NCBI GenBank assembly: GCA_021773115.1
Contig: JAJFKS010000025.1
Coordinates: forward strand, 62,001-126,000
Source: Woeseiaceae bacterium
GTDB lineage: Bacteria > Pseudomonadota > Gammaproteobacteria > Steroidobacterales > Woeseiaceae
Length of the DNA stretch: 64,000 bases
Reading direction: 5' to 3'
The notes beneath the pieces were generated by a model that was not told the DNA's origin, ran no database searches, and saw only the letters and a list, made by a program, of their open reading frames with translations. Positions 8,005-16,969 of this stretch are shown piece by piece; the stretch's first letter is position 1, and every line of letters starts with the position of its first letter. Made by a program: the position numbers and the translations under genes.

Positions 8005-9030
8005 ATGATCGATAAGCCCGTAATTCTGATAATGATCGAGCATGAGGAACACCACCTCGACAAGATTCGCGACGCATGCCCAGGTTGCGAGTTGCGCATC
8101 GCTCCGAAGAACGATCGCCCCGAGCATATCGATCCAGAAGTGTTGAGCAACGTTGACGTGTTCATCGGGAATCATCCGCCATCGAACTTCAATGATTTCA
8201 AAAATCTTCGCTGGGTACAGATCGCCTCAGCGGGGTATGCTCATATCACGCACTTGCCTCTCGTGCAGCGGGGCATTCGCGTCACCAATGCGCTTGGTGT
8301 GTTCGACTCACCGATCGCCGAGTGGAACATCATGACGATGCTCATGTGGGAGCGTCGCATGGTCGAACAGCTCGAGAACCAAAGGAACTGCGTGTGGGAC
8401 CGCGCTGCCAGATTTCAGTCCAGTCTGTTCGGTCGCACGATCGGCTTCGTCGGCTACGGAGGCATTGCCCGTGAAACGGCACGACTGGCGAAGGCGATGA
8501 ACCTGAACGTCCACGCGATTACCCGTGACGGCGGAATAAAAAGCCGCGATCTTGTTTACCGTGTTGAGAATACCGGAGATTCCGAAGGCAAGTGTGTCGA
8601 TCGCCTGTTCAAGATGGCCGATATGACCGAGTTCCTACGCGATCTCGATTATCTGATCATCACCGTACCGCATACGCCACAAACTGAAGGGATGATTCGA
8701 GAGCAACAGCTTCGCGCGCTCAAGCCGTCTGCGGTATTGATAAACTCCGCGCGAGCACCGATCGTAAACGAGGAGGCACTAATTCGTTGCCTTGAAGAGC
8801 GCTGGATTCGTGGTGTGTCGGTTGACGTACACTACGCTTACCCGCTGCATTCCACGCATCCGCTGTGGCAGATGCCAAATGTCGTCCTTACGCCCCATGT
8901 GGCGGGGTCTGATTCGAATTCGCATTACCTTGATCGCATCTACGATATTTTTTCGCAGAATCTCCATCGTTATCTCAGCAATGAGCCGTTTCTCAATTTG
9001 CTGACCGAGGCGCAACTGCTGGGTAAGTAA
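8005..9030 (+). CDS. D-isomer-specific 2-hydroxyacid dehydrogenase
   Basis: 341-residue NAD(P)-dependent oxidoreductase if started at ATG 8005; an in-frame GTG at 7975 would add ten residues. The Rossmann motif GFVGYGGIARETA and the catalytic arginine in SARAPIVNE and histidine in LTPHVAGS follow the D-2-hydroxyacid dehydrogenase pattern. It reversibly reduces 2-keto acids to D-2-hydroxy acids. It follows the acid-sugar dehydratase in the same direction and probably handles a keto-acid intermediate of the island pathway. Insertion-sequence remnants begin 8 bases after its stop. Confidence 0.87.
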   Translation: MIDKPVILIMIEHEEHHLDKIRDACPGCELRIAPKNDRPEHIDPEVLSNVDVFIGNHPPSNFNDFKNLRWVQIASAGYAHITHLPLVQRGIRVTNALGVFDSPIAEWNIMTMLMWERRMVEQLENQRNCVWDRAARFQSSLFGRTIGFVGYGGIARETARLAKAMNLNVHAITRDGGIKSRDLVYRVENTGDSEGKCVDRLFKMADMTEFLRDLDYLIITVPHTPQTEGMIREQQLRALKPSAVLINSARAPIVNEEALIRCLEERWIRGVSVDVHYAYPLHSTHPLWQMPNVVLTPHVAGSDSNSHYLDRIYDIFSQNLHRYLSNEPFLNLLTEAQLLGK

Positions 9031-9037
9031 AAAGAAG

Positions 9038-9480
9038 TGTCCAAAAAAGGTGTCAGGTGAGGTGGTCAGACCTTTGCGGACACTTTCTTCAGGTAACATT
9101 GCCGTACTTCTCGTATTGCACCGGGCTGTAGTAGCCCAGCGTCGAGTGCATACGCTTGATGGTTCGCGTCCGAGTTGGCGCGCGATCTCACGCATCGACA
9201 TCACGGCGCTTAAGCCGCGAGAGATATCTTCGCGTTCGGCCAGAGAAAACTGCCTGTCAGATCGAGTCCGTTCAGCGGGTTCATAGCCGCCGTGCAATCG
9301 CAATACTCCAAATACGGACGCTGGGAACTTCCCGATCGCACGCCCAATATCGCTATATCCCCCTCCTACATGCCAACGTTGCAAAAGCTCCGCCTTCTGG
9401 CCGTCTGATAGGCTAGGTCTCCCGAGTTCTGCCATCACAAGATCTCCTTCTTAGATCGTCAGAATATCTTGTGTTGCATT
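9038..9480 (-). mobile_element. Chimeric insertion-sequence remnant: IS3-type OrfB 3' end joined to IS30-type transposase 5' end
   Basis: On the minus strand, from about 9438 down to about 9160, the translation matches the start of IS30-family transposases (GRPSLSDGQKAELL, then an HTH segment MSMREIARQLGREPSSV). At about 9155-9160 the reading switches to a different frame ending MHSTLGYYSPVQYEKYGNVT with a stop at 9089-9091, which is the C-terminal tail of an IS3-family OrfB. The sequence TGTCCAAAAAAGGTGTCAGG from 9038 looks like the IS3 terminal inverted repeat. Neither transposase is functional. It interrupts the space between the first and second catabolic operons. Confidence 0.78.
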
Positions 9481-9722
9481 GACCGGTTGAATTCACACGC
9501 ATGACCTCAAGCCAAGCATGAGTCGGCGATGTAACTGTTGGGACAATGCAGTTGCAATGAATACATAGGATGACAAGATCACGCACAATGCCGGCACCCT
9601 AACAAGCGGACTCAGCATTCCAAGACTGTGATCTTGTGCCACTTTCTGCCGAGAATATGAAATTGTTACACGCAAGTCGCTGCTGAGATCGTTCCGGACA
9701 CTCTCATCTCAGGCCACATGTA
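9481..9722. other. Gene-free stretch upstream of ceramidase-like gene B
   Basis: No gene or RNA signature recognised. The stretch probably includes the outer end of the IS30-type remnant and unassigned sequence leading to the regulated promoter at 9723. Confidence 0.5.
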
Positions 9723-9751
9723 TTGACAGACTGTAACGTTAAAGGCATATT
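9723..9751 (+). promoter_or_regulatory. Promoter with operator in the spacer, ceramidase-like gene B
   Basis: TTGACA (9723-9728) and CATATT (9746-9751) are spaced by 17 bp, with TGTAACGTTAAA at 9732-9743 between them. The geometry, operator 3 bp after the -35, is the same as in the promoters of paralogs C and D. Confidence 0.85.
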
Positions 9752-9799
9752 CCAATCTCACGAATAAAATTGTTGAGCACCCAGTTCAGGAGAACAAAA

Positions 9800-11344
9800 A
9801 TGAATCACACACGTCGTCATTTCTTGCAGAGTTCTGTCGCAGCGGGTGCCGTGACAGCAGCCGGCCTTTCCTGGAGCAACATTGCGAACGCACTGGGGAG
9901 CAGCGAGAAACTTGAAGTGGCCGCCATCCGTTTCGGTACCATGGCGGACGTTGGCGATACTGGTTCCAGCCGCGTCGGTGCAAAGATCGGCGAGGTCGCC
10001 GGTCCACTGAAGACGACGGTAATGCTGTTCAGGGACGGTGCCACGCAAGTTTGCCTGGTCGCCTGGGATATCGGTGGCAGCAACGAGTACACCAAGGATA
10101 TTGTCTCACGTCGGCTCGGCATTCCGCGGGAGAACGTGCTGGTATTTTCTTCTCATAACCATAGCGGCGCGCCGACAGGTGCTGGTGATCCGCCGCCATA
10201 CTTTTACTCGATTCCCTATGAAGCGCCGAAGAAACGTAAACTCACGCCGTTCGGCAAGCGGCTCTTTACGCAGGTCGACGATTCACTGAAGAAATTACCG
10301 AAAATGCTGGAACCAGTCACGGTCTGGCACGCGGAAGGCTCCGAGGGTCGGATCACCTACTGCCGCAAAGGGCGCCGGGCCGATGGTTCGACCTTTTTCA
10401 TGCGCGAAGAAGACCGTGTCCTGTACGGCAAGGATTTTAACGGCGACATCGATCGTCAGGCGCCAGTTGTGGTCTTCAAGAACGCCAGTGGCCGCCCGGT
10501 TGCCGGCCTGGTGCAGTTCACCGGTCACCCGGTCACCAGTTACCATCCAGAGAAGCCCGTTGTGCACGGCGACTGGCCGCAGGTCGCGACAGACATCGTT
10601 GGCCGCGAACTGGCGGGCGGCAGCGGCGAGCCGGTGCCGGTCGGCTTCCTGCAGGGTTGTGCCGGCGACGTCAATTCCAAGGAGATGTTCGTCGGTGGTG
10701 TTGAGCGGGCCATTGAGTTTGGCGAACTACTCGGCGGCAGTTACGTCAAGGCGTTGTCTGACCTTAAGGAGTCCGACCGTCGCGGCATGAACTTCACCAT
10801 GGCGCCCGCACACGTGCCCTGCGGCGAGCTGCCGAGCGAACAGGAGTTGCGCGCCGAGATTGCTGAGATGCAGGACTTCATCAAGCGTGCCGACGCCGGC
10901 GACGAGAACACCATTAATTGCGTTGGCCTGAACTTTCCGCACGCACTGACACCGAAATACCGCGGCGCGCTCATTAAGGCGGTGCTGCCCTGGAGCGAGT
11001 GGGCGCTCGACCTCAGAGTTACTGGACGCACCGACACAGCAATGAAGGCGGTCGACATGCCGGTGCACGTCATGCGCATCGGCGACGTCGGCATACTCGG
11101 CCTCACCTGCGAGCCCTTCCAGGGCATCGGTCGTCGCTTCCGCGAGTTGTCGCCGCTGCCTCTGTCGATCCCGTGCGGCTACACCAATGGTTCGCACGGC
11201 TATGTAACTGACGCGGCGAATACTGGCGACCGCGAATACATGAGTGCCTTCTATCGCTACACGAAGTTCCGGCCGCAGTTCGAGCGACCTGCCGGCAACG
11301 TCTTGGCCGACAGTGGTGTCGAAGCGCTGAGGAGTTTTCTATAG
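9800..11344 (+). CDS. Tat-exported neutral/alkaline ceramidase-superfamily hydrolase (paralog B)
   Basis: 514-residue protein starting at ATG 9800 behind AGGAG (9788-9792). The twin-arginine signal is TRRHFLQS followed by a hydrophobic run ending near NIANALG. Family motifs are SSHNHSGAPTG (putative zinc histidines 119 and 121), FTGHPVTSYHPE, LQGCAGDVNSKEMF and GYVTDAANTGDREYMS. The sequence is close to paralogs C and D along its whole length. It stands as its own transcription unit with a LacI-type operator in the promoter, converging on the SSS transporter gene. Expected to act in the periplasm on an N-acyl bond; substrate unknown. Confidence 0.82.
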   Translation: MNHTRRHFLQSSVAAGAVTAAGLSWSNIANALGSSEKLEVAAIRFGTMADVGDTGSSRVGAKIGEVAGPLKTTVMLFRDGATQVCLVAWDIGGSNEYTKDIVSRRLGIPRENVLVFSSHNHSGAPTGAGDPPPYFYSIPYEAPKKRKLTPFGKRLFTQVDDSLKKLPKMLEPVTVWHAEGSEGRITYCRKGRRADGSTFFMREEDRVLYGKDFNGDIDRQAPVVVFKNASGRPVAGLVQFTGHPVTSYHPEKPVVHGDWPQVATDIVGRELAGGSGEPVPVGFLQGCAGDVNSKEMFVGGVERAIEFGELLGGSYVKALSDLKESDRRGMNFTMAPAHVPCGELPSEQELRAEIAEMQDFIKRADAGDENTINCVGLNFPHALTPKYRGALIKAVLPWSEWALDLRVTGRTDTAMKAVDMPVHVMRIGDVGILGLTCEPFQGIGRRFRELSPLPLSIPCGYTNGSHGYVTDAANTGDREYMSAFYRYTKFRPQFERPAGNVLADSGVEALRSFL

Positions 11345-11389
11345 CGAAAACCCGCCTCCGACGTAATAGTTGTTCTCATTGTCGATCCG

Positions 11390-12886
11390 TCAGGATGCCC
11401 TGGGCATCCTTTTCGCGCCAAAATAGCTGACCACGCAGCCCACAGCCAAGTTTGCGATTAGCGAGCAAGCCCCGATGAGCTGGAAGCTGACCGCCTGTGT
11501 GTTTGTGATGACGTCCCAGTAAGCAACAACGAGACCAGTCAGGAAACCGAATATCGCCCCAACAATTGCTCCGCTTGCGGTTGCGAAAGGAACGAAGAGC
11601 GCAAAGATAAAAAGACAGAAAAGTGGCACCACCAGAATATTGGCTGTTTTCATAGTCAGTTCGAGAAAGTTTCCTGGAACGAATTGCATGAAATGACTCA
11701 GCACAATTACCACCAGCCCGGTCCCGGCCGTCAGATATTTGCTGAAAGGAGGATCGCCTGACGCAGGCAGACGCGCTTGTCTGCGGTAATCAATAAAGTC
11801 CGATTGCACGACCGCAGAAATCGAATTGACGCCGGAATCAATGCTGGACATGGCAGCGGCAAAAATGGCAACAACGACTAGTCCGGAAACCCCCACCGGA
11901 AGGAACTCCGCGATAAAGAGCGGGAACAATTGATCTGCATTGTGTATCAGGTCGATTCCCGGCGGCAACGATCCAGGGAATTTACTGAAAAACGCCAAAA
12001 GTCCGAACCCTATAGAGGACAGGATCAGGAACACAAATACCTGAGCGACCGATTTCACCAAATACGCTTTCCGCGCCGTACTCGGCCCGTTTGTCGACAT
12101 GTAGCGCTGTATCGCGACCTGGTCCCCGCCAGCGGTTGCTACCTGGATGATGAGAATCGAGATCACCGAGCCGACGACGGTTGCGCGGACATGAACATCG
12201 AAACTGAAGAATGGCTGATTATCCCAATTTGCCGCCCATTCGGTAGGCCACCAATCGAAGCCCTTCATTTTTGCTGAAATAATAACCAGAGTAAGTAAGG
12301 CGCCGCCGAGCAGTAATACGAACTGGATGGCATCGGTTACGATGACAGTACGAATCCCACCCAAGGAGGTATACAAGATCGCAATTGATCCCGCTATCAC
12401 CGCTACAACTGTTGTCCAGTCTTCGCCAATACCGAGAACTATGACGAGCGCATTGGCGGTCAAATAAAGAAGCAGCGACATCCATACGAGACGCAATAGA
12501 ATGAACATTATTGCGCCCATCTGCCGGACTCCGGCGCCGAGTTGTCGCTCTAGCAACTCGTAAGCACTCGTGACTCGTCGCCGCATAATTACCGGTATGA
12601 GGATGTAGCCCACAATCCAATAGCTAAGGGGGATCGCCAGTAGCCCTGCCATAACAACAGGCCCATGTTTGATCATCTCTCCCGGTTGCGAAAGATAGGA
12701 GACAGTACTCAGCAGCGTCACGAACAATGAAACGCCGATCATTCCGGCGGACATGTTTCGTCCCCCAGTGAAGTATTCCTCCCTCGAGTTTTGGCGCCTG
12801 GAATTGTACCAACCGAGAAGCAAGACCCCGATCCCGTATGACAGAATCAGGAGCCAGTCGATCCAATGCAATCGCGATCCGATCAC
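11390..12886 (-). CDS. Sodium:solute symporter (SSS family)
   Basis: 498-residue inner-membrane transporter with about 13 hydrophobic segments and the SSS landmark regions SREEYFTGGRNMSAGMIG near the N-terminus and GLVVVAIFAAAMSSIDSGVNS in the middle. SSS proteins import sugars, amino acids or carboxylates with sodium. The GTG start at 12886 is 9 bases after the stop of the pyruvyl-transferase-like gene, so both are in one operon under the operator at 14126. The likely role is uptake of the product released by the exported hydrolases; the substrate cannot be read from sequence. Confidence 0.9.
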   Translation of the reverse strand: MIGSRLHWIDWLLILSYGIGVLLLGWYNSRRQNSREEYFTGGRNMSAGMIGVSLFVTLLSTVSYLSQPGEMIKHGPVVMAGLLAIPLSYWIVGYILIPVIMRRRVTSAYELLERQLGAGVRQMGAIMFILLRLVWMSLLLYLTANALVIVLGIGEDWTTVVAVIAGSIAILYTSLGGIRTVIVTDAIQFVLLLGGALLTLVIISAKMKGFDWWPTEWAANWDNQPFFSFDVHVRATVVGSVISILIIQVATAGGDQVAIQRYMSTNGPSTARKAYLVKSVAQVFVFLILSSIGFGLLAFFSKFPGSLPPGIDLIHNADQLFPLFIAEFLPVGVSGLVVVAIFAAAMSSIDSGVNSISAVVQSDFIDYRRQARLPASGDPPFSKYLTAGTGLVVIVLSHFMQFVPGNFLELTMKTANILVVPLFCLFIFALFVPFATASGAIVGAIFGFLTGLVVAYWDVITNTQAVSFQLIGACSLIANLAVGCVVSYFGAKRMPRAS

Positions 12887-12895
12887 GTCCGCGTA

Positions 12896-14095
12896 TTATG
12901 GCAAGGATCTTAGAAACGGAGCCATAACTTTTTCGTATGTTTCATCAATACGATCGGTCAATCCCAGATAGCGACGAAATCCACTTTGAAGTTCATCTAC
13001 CAGGTAGGTCCTGAGCGCTTGCGCGAGATCGTTCCTGGCAGGCGCGACATCCCACTCTTCCGGAGAAACACAATAGCCGGAAGTACCCCCTTCCCTGGGC
13101 GGATGTATTTCGGTATTTCTGGTGCGTGCAAATCCGTCAAATCCACCTACACCCAGCGTATAGTTGAACCCGACACCGCGGGCATCCTCGGCGATGAGTA
13201 CGGATGGGCGCCGTTGTCGAAAAAAGCTGAGATGTGCATGGCACTCAAAGCCAACATGCAGATCGCATTCGCGATAAAAATTCAGCTTTTGAGAATCACC
13301 GGCCATTTCAAGTATTTCGTAGCCACAGGTGGCGGCATAGGAGCGAATTACGGCGTTTTTCTTTGCAACGTCTGACCTCATCGAAGCATCGTTGGTCGTG
13401 CTCTTGTCGTCAAATGGCGATGACGCAGGATCTGTCAAATGAAATGCACAATATCTGGTGGCATCGGGAAACATGTCTTTCAGCAAATCGAGGCACTGTA
13501 CGGCCAGGTCGCCATAAAAGGCACTCAACGGAGGACTGAAAACCAGCGTATTGATGCGGGTCGGGCGATGCAGTGGGGTACCGAAGAAATCCGGGTCATA
13601 CCATGCCGGATCCCCCGTCATGACGGTGTTCTCGATACCGTGTTTTCTCAGGACCTCCATGAGAAAGTACTCTCTGCACGAGAACTGGCTGACACCTGAG
13701 GCGACGCGGTGCAGGAAACGGCTGGTTTCCTGAGAGTATTGAGTTGTCTCGCGGCTATATGAATCGCCCGGGTACACATTCCAGTTTGCACCGATCGGAA
13801 CCATTGGTACCTTTATGCGATCCAGATCGTCGGTCAATCGATAGCATCCAGGATAGAGCGGGATGCCATCGCGAATAGGGAAGGCTGGTAACAATATTGC
13901 TGCAGTTTGGTTGATTTCATCGATGTAATCGTCAAGCGAGTCTTCTCGAAAGATGGTCAAAAACTCGACATCACCTTTTTCTCTCCTCACAAGTTTCTCA
14001 AGTGCAACTGAAATAAGATGATCACCGACGTTGGCCGAACTGCGGCGACCGGGGTAAGTGGAGAGTACGGTATATTTTTTTACCGCCGAGGGCAT
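12896..14095 (-). CDS. Polysaccharide pyruvyl transferase-like protein
   Basis: 399 residues from ATG 14095. A longer frame open to 14158 is rejected because the promoter and operator lie inside it. The protein has the pattern of the polysaccharide pyruvyl transferase family: an N-terminal STYPGRRSSANVGDHLIS segment, a Rossmann-like middle (LLPAFPIRDGI, VPMVPIGANWN) and a C-terminal CDLHVGFECHAHLSF region. Characterised members add pyruvate ketals to exopolysaccharides; some relatives are other glycan-modifying enzymes. Finding it first in an operon with a transporter, in a catabolic regulon, is unusual, so a different activity is possible. Confidence 0.62.
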   Translation of the reverse strand: MPSAVKKYTVLSTYPGRRSSANVGDHLISVALEKLVRREKGDVEFLTIFREDSLDDYIDEINQTAAILLPAFPIRDGIPLYPGCYRLTDDLDRIKVPMVPIGANWNVYPGDSYSRETTQYSQETSRFLHRVASGVSQFSCREYFLMEVLRKHGIENTVMTGDPAWYDPDFFGTPLHRPTRINTLVFSPPLSAFYGDLAVQCLDLLKDMFPDATRYCAFHLTDPASSPFDDKSTTNDASMRSDVAKKNAVIRSYAATCGYEILEMAGDSQKLNFYRECDLHVGFECHAHLSFFRQRRPSVLIAEDARGVGFNYTLGVGGFDGFARTRNTEIHPPREGGTSGYCVSPEEWDVAPARNDLAQALRTYLVDELQSGFRRYLGLTDRIDETYEKVMAPFLRSLP

Positions 14096-14125
14096 CCGAG
14101 TATTTCCGCAAAAAAGAGGAGGAGG

Positions 14126-14158
14126 TTTAACGTTATAGTTTGGTCGATGAGTTGTCAA
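14126..14158 (-). promoter_or_regulatory. Promoter with operator on the -10, pyruvyl transferase-SSS operon
   Basis: On the minus strand TTGACA (14153-14158) and TATAAC (14132-14137) are 15 bp apart. The 12-mer TATAACGTTAAA (14126-14137) includes the -10 box. The same arrangement occurs in front of the second TonB receptor and the propeller gene. Confidence 0.8.
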
Positions 14159-14251
14159 TTATCTTTTATTTGACAGCCGTAGTAGTTGCTGTCTCCGTAT
14201 CTTTCGTCGTTAATAATCGCAGGCACCGGTCTGCGTGAGGTTGGGAAATGG

Positions 14252-14284
14252 TTGACACGCTTTGTACAGAAATGTAACGTTAAA
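14252..14284 (+). promoter_or_regulatory. Promoter with operator on the -10, secreted propeller gene
   Basis: TTGACA at 14252-14257 is followed after 15 bp by TGTAAC, the beginning of the operator TGTAACGTTAAA (14273-14284). It diverges from the promoter at 14126-14158; the operator centres are 147 bp apart, close enough for a tetrameric LacI-type protein to loop the DNA, which is speculative. Confidence 0.78.
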
Positions 14285-14455
14285 GTTCTCGCCCGGGAAC
14301 CTGTATTCTCACGCAGACTGATATGCCTATCACGGAGTTGGAATCCGATGTTGCGAGGCAATGAGGCAGGAAATCCGGCAGGGGATCACCATGGTGAATA
14401 TCGAGCTATTGCCGGACGTGCCCATGATTCTGAATATCTCCCACAGATTACAGCT

Positions 14456-15922
14456 ATGATAACAATGCAAAGGGTCGCCAAGTTACGGACTGCCGCCAGG
14501 TTTTTCACTCGGTTCCTTGCCTTGAGTGTGGTTCTAGTGGCTCCGGCATTGAGCCAGCCGGTGGATATCGGCTCCCGATTGGAACTTTTTATCGACCGCT
14601 ACCTGATAGATGAAGTGCAGGGTGCGGAATTGCGCTTGCACCATCCGGTCAAGGCACCGGCAGCAAAGTCCCCGCTGCCGCCAAGGTTCTACGGGACTAT
14701 CATCAAGGACGGTGATATCTACCGGGCGTATTGGCGCGGCCGCGACCCGGGCTACAAGGGGCCATCTTACAGCGGTCATCTTGGCGAAATAGTTCAATAT
14801 GCAGAAAGCCGTGACGGGATCGACTGGAATTTTCCGAACGTGGGAATGTATGAAGTCGACGGTTCTCGAGTTAACAACGTTATTCTCGCGAAGCAATCCA
14901 GGGTGTTGCACAATTTTTCTCCGTTCCTCGACACGCGGCCGGGGGTACCGCGTGAAGAACGATACAAGGCTTTGGCGGGTTATGGCGGCATCGGTGGCAA
15001 CAAGCCAAAAGAATGGGCGAAATCCGGCAGGGGGCTGCACGCCTTCGTATCGGCCGATGGCATACACTGGACCCGGAAAAGCGAGGTTGTTCCTTACCGG
15101 CCCGAATGGCGCCATGCGTTCGACTCTCAGAATGTCTCATTCTGGTCACCTGAGGAAAATCAGTACGTTTGCTATTTCCGAACCTGGATATCTAGCGAGA
15201 ACTTGCGCAGCATCAGCAGAACGACGTCAGTGGATTTCGAAACCTGGACTGATCCTGTCGCAATGGATCCGAACTTGCCTGGCGAACATTTCTACACCAG
15301 CCAGACGCATCCGTACTTCCGTGCTCCACACATCTACATTGCCCTACCCACGCGTTTCGTTCCCGGCCGCGGCGACGCACCCGCATACAATATGACGGAC
15401 GTTAATGCCACGGATATCATGCTCATGACTTCGCGCGCCGGTTCGACAGGATACGACCGCTTGTTTACGGAGGCTTTCATTCGTCCGGGACTTGATTCAG
15501 GGCGATGGCGAAACCGCAGTAACTACGTGTCGCAAAACGTTGTGCCCACGGGGCCAACGGAGATGTCGATGTATCATCGTCTCGGTGATCGTTACACCTT
15601 GCGTACGGACGGTTTCGTTTCCGTTAATGCTGGTGCGAAAGGCGGTGAGTTGTCGACCAAGCCCCTAACATTTTCTGGCAGCAAACTGCTGCTCAACTTC
15701 AGTACCAGTGCCGTTGGTGGCATTCGAATTGAAATACAGACTGCCGACGGGGTGCCAGTGCCCGGTTTTACGCTGGACGATGCCATAGAGTTGTATGGCG
15801 ATTCGATCAAACAGGCTTACACATGGAGGTCAGGGACCGATGTTTCGGAGCTGGCCGGAAAGCCGGTTCGTCTCCGCTTTGTTCTTTCTGATGCTGACCT
15901 GTATTCCTTCCGCTTTCGATAG
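14456..15922 (+). CDS. Secreted beta-propeller protein, glycoside hydrolase 32/43-like
   Basis: About 488 residues from ATG 14456 (14465 is an alternative; no strong ribosome site). A Sec signal peptide (RFFTRFLALSVVLVAPALSQ) is followed by the opening LELFIDRYLIDEVQGAELRLHHPV, which I associate with a poorly studied family common in planctomycete polysaccharide clusters. Repeated blades of the type SADGIHWTRKS and YAESRDGIDW suggest a five-bladed propeller like glycoside hydrolase families 32 and 43, with a C-terminal beta-sandwich. Acidic catalytic residues cannot be assigned with confidence. It heads a unit with an FAH-type hydrolase and an aldo/keto reductase. Probably a periplasmic glycan-acting enzyme. 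Confidence 0.62.
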   Translation: MITMQRVAKLRTAARFFTRFLALSVVLVAPALSQPVDIGSRLELFIDRYLIDEVQGAELRLHHPVKAPAAKSPLPPRFYGTIIKDGDIYRAYWRGRDPGYKGPSYSGHLGEIVQYAESRDGIDWNFPNVGMYEVDGSRVNNVILAKQSRVLHNFSPFLDTRPGVPREERYKALAGYGGIGGNKPKEWAKSGRGLHAFVSADGIHWTRKSEVVPYRPEWRHAFDSQNVSFWSPEENQYVCYFRTWISSENLRSISRTTSVDFETWTDPVAMDPNLPGEHFYTSQTHPYFRAPHIYIALPTRFVPGRGDAPAYNMTDVNATDIMLMTSRAGSTGYDRLFTEAFIRPGLDSGRWRNRSNYVSQNVVPTGPTEMSMYHRLGDRYTLRTDGFVSVNAGAKGGELSTKPLTFSGSKLLLNFSTSAVGGIRIEIQTADGVPVPGFTLDDAIELYGDSIKQAYTWRSGTDVSELAGKPVRLRFVLSDADLYSFRFR

Positions 15923-16086
15923 ATGCGTTGCGGCACAGTGCGAAGCGGAAGGAAAGTCTCCGCCATCGTTCTTGGCAAACATCCGGTCATTGGAAGGCAG
16001 AGATTAGCGCGGTATTTAGTGCTCTTTTCGATTCGGGGAGGGGCGCGGTTGACAAAAATTTATTACGACAACAAGAAGGTACACCA

Positions 16087-16932
16087 ATGAAATTATTGCG
16101 AGTAGGACCGCCTGGTAAAGAGCAGCCTGCCATTCTCGATGGTTCCGGTATTCCCAGGGATCTGTCCGCGCACGTACCGGATATTGCCGGTGATTCTCTC
16201 CTCCCGGAGTCGCTCGAGAAACTGCAATCGCTTAATCTGAATAGCCTGCCGGCACTGAATGGCAGTGATCGTATCGGCGCTTGCGTTGCGGGCACTGGAA
16301 AGTTCATTTGTATCGGCCTTAACTTCGCCGATCACGCGAAAGAAGCAGGTGCAGAGATTCCCGACGAACCAATTGTTTTCAACAAATGGACAAGCTGCAT
16401 CGTTGGACCGAACGACGACATCATCAAGCCCAGGGGAAGTACCAAGCTCGACTGGGAAGTCGAGCTGGCTATCGTGATTGGCAAGCCCGGGATCTACATC
16501 GACGAATCGAATGCGGAGGACCACATTGCAGGGTATTGTGTAGTCAACGACGTGTCGGAGCGTCATTTTCAACTCGAATGCGGTGGCCAGTGGGCGAAGG
16601 GCAAGGGTTGCGATACATTCGGTCCGGTAGGCCCCTGGCTGGTTACAGCTGATGAGATTGACGATGTCCAGAACTTGCGTATGTGGCTCGAAGTTAACGG
16701 CAAGCGTTACCAGGACGGAAGCACCAGTACAATGATTTTCAAGCCGAACTTCATTGTCAGCTACCTTAGCCGTTTCATGAGTCTACAGGCAGGAGATATT
16801 ATCTCTACCGGTACGCCGCCGGGTGTCGGTATGGGCCAACAGCCGCCTGTCTACCTGAATGCAGGTGACAAGATGAAGGTCGGAATCGAAGGACTTGGCG
16901 AACAGGTTCAAACCGTTATTGTGGCCGACTGA
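16087..16932 (+). CDS. Fumarylacetoacetate hydrolase-family protein (diketo-sugar acid hydrolase-like)
   Basis: 281 residues from ATG 16087, preceded by AGAAGG at 16073-16078. A longer frame from 15928 lacks such a site and homology-like sequence. The FAH core is clear: FICIGLNFADHAKEAG, FNKWTSCIVGPNDDI, the metal-binding acidic segment DWEVELAIVIG and the C-terminal STGTPPGVGMG. Relatives hydrolyse C-C bonds of 2,4-diketo-3-deoxy sugar acids (L-fuconate pathway) or related acylpyruvates. It fits a pathway where a deoxy-keto acid is oxidised and then cleaved. Second gene of the propeller operon. Confidence 0.88.
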   Translation: MKLLRVGPPGKEQPAILDGSGIPRDLSAHVPDIAGDSLLPESLEKLQSLNLNSLPALNGSDRIGACVAGTGKFICIGLNFADHAKEAGAEIPDEPIVFNKWTSCIVGPNDDIIKPRGSTKLDWEVELAIVIGKPGIYIDESNAEDHIAGYCVVNDVSERHFQLECGGQWAKGKGCDTFGPVGPWLVTADEIDDVQNLRMWLEVNGKRYQDGSTSTMIFKPNFIVSYLSRFMSLQAGDIISTGTPPGVGMGQQPPVYLNAGDKMKVGIEGLGEQVQTVIVAD

Positions 16933-16969
16933 TTTTGCAAACGACGCGTGAAGCTGAGACTCGAATGAC

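Noticed and set aside
14096-14158. N-terminal extension of the pyruvyl-transferase-like gene to 14158
   Set aside because: The extension overlaps a well-formed minus-strand promoter and operator, so translation from there is not possible on that transcript.
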